DNA of 64,000 nt from Gigaspora rosea (lineage: Eukaryota > Glomeromycota > Glomeromycetes > Diversisporales > Gigasporaceae), in the NCBI GenBank assembly GCA_003550325.1, contig QKWP01000037.1:583554-647553 (forward strand). Reading direction: 5' to 3'. Both the position numbers and the translations under genes were made by a program. The notes under the pieces were generated by a model. The model made no database searches, was not told the origin of the DNA, and saw only the letters and a program-made list of their open reading frames with translations. The stretch's first letter is position 1; every line of letters begins with the position of its first letter. This document shows positions 56,743 to 64,000 of this stretch, in pieces.

Positions 56743-58316
56743 ATTAGGTTAGCTGCGCGACATAGTCATGCTAAAACCAGGAATGTGATATAACTGTTAT
56801 CTTGCTCAACTGGTTATCAATCAACTTTCGGGCATAAAATATCTTTACTATATGCTTCTCTTCTTTTTATTCATTACAGTCAAAAGACTAACTTTTGCTC
56901 TTTCTATTTATATTAATTCTGCGATTACATATATTGTGTAACACTTATAATTCTCTAATTTTACTTTTTTTATTGAAACAACGTCCATGCCCGCTATTTC
57001 GAGAATTTACGGTAAATTTTAATGTCAATGACTAGAATTAATTTGTCTGTGAAATCTGATGTCATTAAAATAACTGCTAATAAAACAAAATTGTTTGTGA
57101 ATAAATCGATTGTAAAATAATCTTACCTGTAATTAAATTCTCTGCGAACTAAGTTGTCTGTGAAGTAATTTTTTGGTGAGTTGATGCTACTGAATAGAAT
57201 AGCTCAATAAAATCGAAATAGATCACAATAAATACAATTTGAATCTTGAGGCAGTCTGATAGCGATAGAGAATATTTTACCTGATTTCATTCCACCAAAT
57301 GATACATATTACTGCGTTCTCAGAATAATACAAATACCAAATCTGGTATTACAATCAGTTGGAGAGTATGATGAAATTGGGCCAGTTTAGTTCGATCATG
57401 AACAAATTGTGATTAAGGTTAAATGGTTTAAAACGATAACTAACTTATAATTATGGGTATAAGGTCCTCATTATTAATATGAACCAATACATTGGATTAT
57501 TACAGAAATACTATCTACAATCCTACTTGTTCTTCTCCATAAGCAAAACCAAACCCTTATATTTTTTAATTCGTATGGGAGCTTTAATCACTATCCAAAC
57601 GGGTGATCAAATCTCCAAACGAGTAAGTGATCAGTCGTCTGGAGATTTGATTACCAGTTTGACCCGTTTGGGGCTTTGATCACATATTTGGAGATTCAAT
57701 CACCGACTATGCCAAAATAAAAAATAAATAACAATAAAAAATAACAATTCTAACTAAAAATAGAAAAAGTTGATCATAAAACACCGGTATGCTCATACAC
57801 GAAAGCAGAAGTATGTTACACCAGCACTGCATAGCTTTTTAATGCCCAACCAAATGTAAGATTTTGCGAACGATGGCAGGTAACCATACACCCCGTCAAT
57901 TTGAATGACTACGTTCCTGGTATTATCAAATAATCTGGACGGCAACAATTCTGACCAAATATTTACGAAAAAGCGTGACCTTTTAACAAAATGACCAGAA
58001 TTGCAAAAAAGATCATAATCGACTTTGCAATAATAAAACCCTAACCACGTATTCATACACATAAAGCCTTAACACGCTAAGAAATTAGGTGCTCAAATTA
58101 CCGTTCAGCAGCATTTAAAGATGGTCCATGCGATGATAGACACGTGAAAATTAAGCATCAAGACAGTCCATGCAATGATAGACAGGTGAAAATTAAGCAT
58201 CAAGTGATATATAGTATCATGTGGATCAATCAGATCCAAGATTTTGTGGAGCAACGACATTTCGATTGCCATAAAACCATCACTACGTGATATTTATCAC
58301 TCCGTTCCTGTTATGG
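56743..58316. mobile_element. 1.6-kb composite insertion in the duplicated block
   Basis: Present in block 2 and absent at the corresponding place in block 1 (near 54925), so it is an insertion. The edges look like aaaaccaggaatgtgat and the complement of aaaaccataacaggaac. Inside are an arm of the TACCGTAA family (56978-57016), ACAGAC-type sequence (57010-57180), an inverted repeat at 57599-57690 (gtgatcaaatctccaaacg) and a 44-bp tandem duplication at 58117-58206 (gtccatgcaatgatagacag). No coding. Confidence 0.55.
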
Positions 58317-58555
58317 TTTTGACTATATAATATGCAATTAAATTTGAAATTATTATATAGTTTCTATTATGAGTTATTGTTATAAATATTACCATTCTGG
58401 CGATACATAGCATGTGACTTACTAACGTATGTTATTAACGTTATCCATATCCCAATCTAATTTAAAGTTATGATGTGTGTATAACGAACGGAAGTCGATT
58501 TTTTAAATTTCGAAAATGCAAAGTGCGTGTAATGATCGAAAGTCAATTTTTTAAA

Positions 58556-59281
58556 TAAAATTGATGATTAATTTACATTAATAGATCAATGATGAATTAT
58601 TATGACATTAACATGCAAATGATCATATGGCATTAATTTTCTCACAGTCGAATTACAGTTTTTGGACATAGCAAATCAAAAATGGCAAAGTGCAATATTG
58701 TATGACTTTATGATTATAAAAATTTTCCCACATACTGGACACGTTTCTGAAAGATGACCAATCGAAAATGTTCTAACAGATGAACTTTAAATTAATGACA
58801 TATTGTGCATGTGTACTGAATTACCCAATCAAATCAAGAATAAAAGACCAATCAGCATGCGATTTATATCGATCAGAGTGCAAATTATTTTAGTATGTTT
58901 TTAATAATAATAATAATAATAATAATTAATAATAATTAATAATAATTAATAAAAAATTAATTATAAATATATATATATATTAAAATTGAATTTTTTAATA
59001 TTTATATTTTTTAATAACAACTGATAAGAAACCATTCTTTAATTTAATTAAAATATGCAAGCATATTTGACATTCTAATCTTAAAAATTTGGGTGCATAA
59101 AATAACACCAAGAAACATCTTTTTTTTTTACTGTCTTGATTTATATCGTATTTCAGTGCATCTGGTAGTATGTACGTACACTGTCGTTATTCAATCTTAC
59201 AAATTGGAAATCTTGTAACACGCATCAAATACGTACATACATAACACAAAAATTAACTACCTCTATTACTGTACTACAAAC
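58556..59281. other. AT-rich intergenic region with microsatellite
   Basis: No gene. A (taa)n/(taataatt)n/(ta)n microsatellite occupies about 58903-58982. Confidence 0.55.
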
Positions 59282-60496
59282 CAGTGATGGTAAATGACCT
59301 GGTCATTTGAAAATTTTTCAAATGAACTCAAATGACCCTTAAATAACCGGTCATTATCGGTCATTCAGTTTTTGGGTCATTTGAGGGTCATTTGGTCATT
59401 AGGTAATTGTGCATATAGAGTTTTTTTCAAATTCTCATGATTGTACGAAAGCAGGATTTTTTAAAATTTTGATAGTTGCACAAAAATTTTCAAAATTTCA
59501 TATTGCGCAAGACTTAATGGGACAGATTTTTTTTTAAAATTCTTATAGTTGCGCAAAAAACTTTATTAAAACAGAAATTTTTCGAAATTCTCAAGTTGCA
59601 CAAAAGTTTATATTAGGTCGGCAACTTTTTCAAAATTCTCATATTAAAATACTTAAAAATATAATAAAGAAAAAAGTTGCATATTATAATTATTTCGGCA
59701 CCTATTCAATGCTATCACCCATTTTTTTGTAGCCTTGTGAGTATTTTCAGGAATATAAGTCTCAATTATTTCGTCAATTCCTTGTCAGTAGGTAAGTAAT
59801 CACCACGGGCTTTAGTATTTGGCTTTCTTTTTACCTAATAAAATTTAATTTGATTTTTTTTTTAGAATTTCACTTTAATACTAAATTATAACCTGCCATC
59901 CAGAAAAATTGCTACAGGATTTAAAGACAACTTGGATCAGTGTTGGTAAGTATTACAGACATGAATTAGCATTGGCAGCTAGGACTTGGAATTTTGTTGA
60001 CACATACTGATTGCAAGATTTAGTAAAAGCCTTTAAAGGCTAGACGTATAACACTATAAAACTTATAATATATGCGCACACTTCAGATTTGTAACTAAAG
60101 AGGCAATACCTCAAATTTCAAAGTGTATATTCTTGGGCACAGCGAAAGAATTAAAAGCGCCAAAAAAAAAGATTATCAGGTGAAAATCTATTTGTACCAT
60201 TGTTTAAAGGTCAAATGCATCACACAATTACATATTAATTTTTGAATCACTGATCGTTGTAAAAAAAAATTAAATCCGTTATTACATGCTATGCAGTAAT
60301 AACTGTCGTATCATGTGTTTAAAATCTACTGACCCTTTACCAATAATGCTTTACATGTCCCACAGATAAAGGGATCAACCCAAAACAACTTATAGATTCA
60401 AATGCTTTTATATAGAGAAAAAACGGCACTCTTCCTATAGCTGCAAAGAGAATCGGCATATATGCTCATGCTAATATAGGCGGGTTTTCATTCTTA

Positions 60497-60660
60497 TTAT
60501 GGTCCTTGTCCTTGCACTGCCACTTGCAGTCACAGAGCCAAAAATAAAACTGGTCCTTGCACTGCCACTTGCAGCCGCAGAGCCACATACATGCACAGCT
60601 ACTGCAGTCGTGAAGCCGAACAACAGGTCCTTGCACTGCTACTGCAGCCGTGGAGCCTGA
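60497..60660. repeat. Minisatellite, three to four units
   Basis: ggtccttgcactgccacttg plus cagccgcagagcc repeats three times, with a partial fourth (ctactgcagtcgtgaagcc). GC-rich, in contrast to the host element at 59282-61279. Confidence 0.8.
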
Positions 60661-61078
60661 TATAACAACATTACTTGCTTGGCTTCGGGAGAGTAAGGGA
60701 GGGCAATAGAGCCAGCCTTCACAAGGCGAGCAATAGAGAAAAGAAAGATAACCTTCTTCACCGAGACCATTTACTTTAAATACTCATTTTTTCTTTTTCA
60801 TATCACTGATTCGTCCTTGATTATAGCCATTATCCCTTACCCCTGCCACCGATCTAACAATACTCATAACAATGTGAATTACAAAAAATCACAACAATAA
60901 TCAAAGAAATATATACTGTATAAAAAATCCGGAAAATAAAGTCATCTGATTTCACAATAATAATCGCCCTGTCACTTCGTTGACAGGCTTTTCAAAATAA
61001 TAAATAGTATTTGCAAAATGATTCTTACCTATTTTAACCATAATCAGCCAATGGGAATATTTATTAATTATAATGTAC

Positions 61079-61170
61079 CGTATAAGCGCGAAATAACGTG
61101 CAGGGTGTGATTTCGAATTTCGGCCTTAATTAAGCTTAATTCGGGCCAAAATTCGACTTAATGCCCCTGC
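61079..61170. mobile_element. Damaged TACCGTAA-family palindrome nested in the hAT
   Basis: The left end taccgtataagcgcgaaata and the centre ttaattaagcttaattcggg are palindromic with the right side, but the last ~20 bp of the right arm are missing. Confidence 0.55.
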
Positions 61171-61287
61171 GCGATCCACCAATCAAATTCAAATGACCCA
61201 CTAGGTCATTTCACCTTTGAAATGACCCAATGACCGGTCATTTGTCATTTGGGTCATTTCAGGTCATTTACCATCACTGCTACATAC

Positions 61288-61560
61288 TATGCATAATTTA
61301 AAAGTACTATCCTCCACATTATACGTAGACTCAATTGTGAAAACATATAATCAGAAATATCTTACAATATGTTGTTTCATTAGTAAACTCGAGTTACTGT
61401 AATCTAGTTAAACATGCGAATCCAAACACAAGATTATACATATAGGTAAAAGATCTGTAAACTAAACATGCACATGATGTTTTTACAACGTGGTACTGCT
61501 TGCATTAATCCTAGTTTGTAAATATTAAAAATCATTTTTTATTTTTAATTTTCCGACACT
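61288..61560. other. Upstream region of the second Sel1-kinase copy
   Basis: AT-rich, no element recognised after the hAT duplication at 61280-61287. It resembles an ordinary promoter region, and no match to the upstream region of 15239 was noticed. Confidence 0.35.
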
Positions 61561-61569
61561 TTGTTTTTC

Positions 61570-63238
61570 ATGTTTAAAACAATGGATTCTAATAAACTTT
61601 GTGAACTCGGTTATAACTATGAACATGGAATCGGAGTTGAAAAAGATGAGAAGAAAGCTTTTGAATATTATATGAAAGCTGCTGAATTAGGAAATGCACA
61701 TGCGATTAATAATGTTGGTTATTGTTATCGACGTGGAATCGGAGTTGAAATAGATGAGAAGAAAGGTTTTGAATATTATATGAAAGCTGCTGAGTTAGGG
61801 AATGCACAAGCGATTTATAATATTGGTTGTTGTTATGAATATGGAAACGAAGTCGAAAAAGATGAGAAGAAAGCTTTTAAATATTATATGAAAGCCGCAG
61901 ATATGGATCATCTTTCTGGAATATTTGGAGTCGGTGTTTGTTATTATTTTGGAATTGGAGTCGAAAAAAATTATTAGGAAGCATTCAAATATTATATGAA
62001 ATCTGCAAATATGGGACATGTTAAAGGAATATGTAATGTTGGTGCATGTTATGGTAACGGAATCGGAGTGGAAAAAGATTATAATAAAGCATTTGAATAT
62101 TTTAAGAAATCTGCTGATATGGGTGATATGGCTAGTATGCAAAATGTTGCTTTTTGGTATCGGAGCACAAAGAGATATTCAGAGTGCAAATCATTGGTTT
62201 AGAAAATACAGAAATCTTTTAAGAACTAATAAAATTAATAAATCATTTGATATTGATCCTGGCCTTAAAAACGTACTAGATGATAAATATAAATTATCTT
62301 GGATTGATTACTGTGATTTTAGATATATAAAAGAAATTGGAAAAGGTGGCTTTGCGACAGTATATTATGCACGTTGGTTTGATAGAATTAATAATAGTTC
62401 TAGACCTGTTGCACTCAAAGAGATTCGTGGATCGAGCGATATTACTAAAGACTTTGTTAATGAGTTGAAGAATTATTGTGAAATTGGCTATGAGAATCCA
62501 TCTTTTTTAGAATGTTTTGGTGTATCAAAAAATAATGATTATATCATCGCAATGAGATATGCGAAAAAAGGATCATTAAGTCAGAATCTTGAGCAAATAC
62601 CAAAGATGAGTTGGAAAGGTAAATTAAATATTTTGTACTGTATAGCTTCGGATCTCGAGTCGATTCATTCTCAGAAACATGTTCATAGTGATTTACACAC
62701 TGGAAACATTTTGCAAAGTGAGCTAGATAGTGCTTACATCACAGATCTTGGTCTTTCAGGAGGAAAAAAAGATGGAAAAATTTACGGTGTTATGCCTTAT
62801 ATAGCACCTGAAGTCCTATAAGGTCAATCGTTTACGAAATCATCAGATATTTACAGTCTTGGGATCATTATGACCGAAATATCAATGGGAAGAAGAGCCT
62901 TTGATGGAATTCAGTTTGATACTAATCTTCAATTTAAGATCATTGATAGGACAAGACCTGAATGTACACATGCTCCGGAATTTTATGTTAGATTAGCTAG
63001 TAGTTGCATGGATCATGATCCTGATAAACGACCAACTGCTGCTATAATTGTTAACAAGGTGGCTCATTGGTTAGATGAAATGAACCAAGATGATAACGAT
63101 ATTAAGAACCAAATCTTAGAAGCTGATAAAATTAAACCAGAATCGGTCGAACCAAAACATTTGAATAATTATTATTCTAGTAAATTGATAAATACAAACC
63201 CAATCGATAGTAAATTGCAAGATTTGGCAATTGAATAA
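61570..63238 (+). pseudogene. Sel1-repeat/TKL-like kinase, second copy, broken
   Basis: Starts at ATG 61570 (MFKTMDSNKLCELGYN). Six Sel1 repeats are followed by a kinase domain and the same C-terminal tail as the gene at 15239 (KIKPESVEPKH). Three lesions: TAG at 61975-61977 (Gln in the paralogue), an 11-bp deletion near 62147 that shifts frame inside the last Sel1 repeat, and TAA at 62819-62821 just after APEV. Unlike 15239, its kinase motifs are nearly canonical: IGKGGFATVYYA, VALKEI, HSDLHTGNIL (Asp and Asn present) and DLGLS. It therefore descends from an active kinase. The three lesions are separate; a sequencing error in all three is unlikely but not excluded. Confidence 0.9.
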
Positions 63239-64000
63239 TTCTACTGATAAAAATATTCTAATTCTTAAATCTGATATCACAATTCTGGTGGCATTAATTC
63301 ATAATTCTAATTGATTATTATATTAATGAACGAAGGGGATTTAAGACCAAACAATAAGCAAAATAAAATTCCAGTAAGAGTTAAGTGTAGATCAGGATGC
63401 ATTTAAAAAAAAATATTCATTCAATCTTAAATTTTCATATCAGAAGCACATCAATTATTTAGTGGTATGCAGGGTATTAAATTTTGGAATTTTGATTGTA
63501 AACTTCGAAGAGGCGTTCTTTTATTTCCTAATTTAACATTCATCACCACTGTTTGATACATGTGATGTTTTTGATCTGGATAAATAATCTTGGTACTATC
63601 GCGAAAAATTAGTAGCTGGTTAGATTTACTGGGTTACTTACGATTCAAAAAGTTAAAAATGTACTATAAACACGCAACAGTTTGTTATTTCTGTGATTTT
63701 TCTTTTCTGATGCAAAAATCAAAATATCGTTTTGGTAGATTTCTAATGAATAAATGTTAATTTTTATATATTATTATTGACAAAGCTATAAATAATATCT
63801 CCAAAAATCAAATGTTCTAGTTTAGAAAATTATTTTTAAATCCTTATCAAGAATGTATGCAAATAAAACTTTTAATTCCACGGTTCTTATTTATACTTCC
63901 ATACAATTTCTTCACATTTATTGTCCGGATCTTGGACTGATCCAGATTTTAAACTCAGTTTGTCTTTTTTTTTTTTTTTTAGCCGTAACAATTTAAAATT
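63239..64000. other. AT-rich 3' flank
   Basis: No gene or repeat recognised. It ends near a poly-T run at 63965-63980. Confidence 0.5.

Larger units (their letters stand above)
59282..61279. mobile_element. 2-kb hAT-like element with 20-bp perfect ends
   Basis: Both ends are CAGTGATGGTAAATGACCTG in inverted orientation. The flanks ctacaaac (59274-59281) and ctacatac (61280-61287) match 7 of 8. Near the ends, tgaccc/ggtcatt words recur many times, as transposase-binding sub-repeats do in hAT elements. 59430-59640 has a ~55-bp tandem motif (aaattctcatagttgcgcaa). No transposase frame is seen, so it is non-autonomous. Confidence 0.88.

Noticed and set aside
61975..62821. Stop-codon recoding in the second Sel1-kinase copy
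   Set aside because: Two different stop types plus an 11-bp frameshifting deletion point to decay, not recoding; the paralogue has sense codons at both sites.

Overview
The window is very AT-rich eukaryotic nuclear DNA dominated by transposable elements. The best host-type gene fuses six Sel1 repeats to a TKL-like kinase domain, and broken copies of the same gene lie nearby. Expanded Sel1-kinase families, SWIM/MULE genes, short AT-rich introns (about 60-80 nt) and dense TE nesting fit an arbuscular mycorrhizal fungus (Glomeromycotina, Rhizophagus-like). That assignment is inference from gene content, not from a marker gene. Coding starts given here use ATG.

Layout. 1-2.3 kb: decayed TPR/LRR remnant, a palindromic MITE and a SWIM zinc-finger remnant duplicated across a single N. 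2.5-7.1 kb: satellite, foldback elements, tandem repeats. 7.1-14.1 kb: two copies of a segmental duplication carrying the 3' part of a Sel1-kinase pseudogene on the minus strand, with hAT-like and Tc1/mariner-like insertions and an LRR remnant. 15.2-16.9 kb: the intact Sel1-pseudokinase gene. 17.7-25.0 kb: a degenerate Ty3/Gypsy element (minus strand) with two LTRs. 25.0-25.9 kb: a MULE-like non-autonomous element. 28.8-39.4 kb: a second, more decayed Ty3/Gypsy element with nested hAT-like MITEs and an extra intact 95-codon ORF next to its 3' LTR.

39.7-53.0 kb (minus strand): a multi-exon MULE-transposase-like gene, broken by frameshifts. Every large insertion in it sits in an intron: a 1.4-kb TE, three related MITEs, a 6-kb double LINE and a tRNA-headed retroposon with a nested hAT. 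Removing them by their target-site duplications restores introns of 59-79 nt in the five cases with clear edges. 53.4-58.6 kb: a tandemly duplicated block (satellite plus a TIR element plus unique DNA) with an assembly gap and a 1.6-kb insertion. 59.3-61.3 kb: a 2-kb hAT-like element. 61.6-63.2 kb: a second Sel1-kinase copy that keeps its catalytic residues but is broken by two stops and an 11-bp deletion.

The region is best read as an accessory, TE-driven compartment around a dispersed Sel1-kinase/LRR family. Only the Sel1-pseudokinase at 15.2 kb looks like an intact host protein gene.
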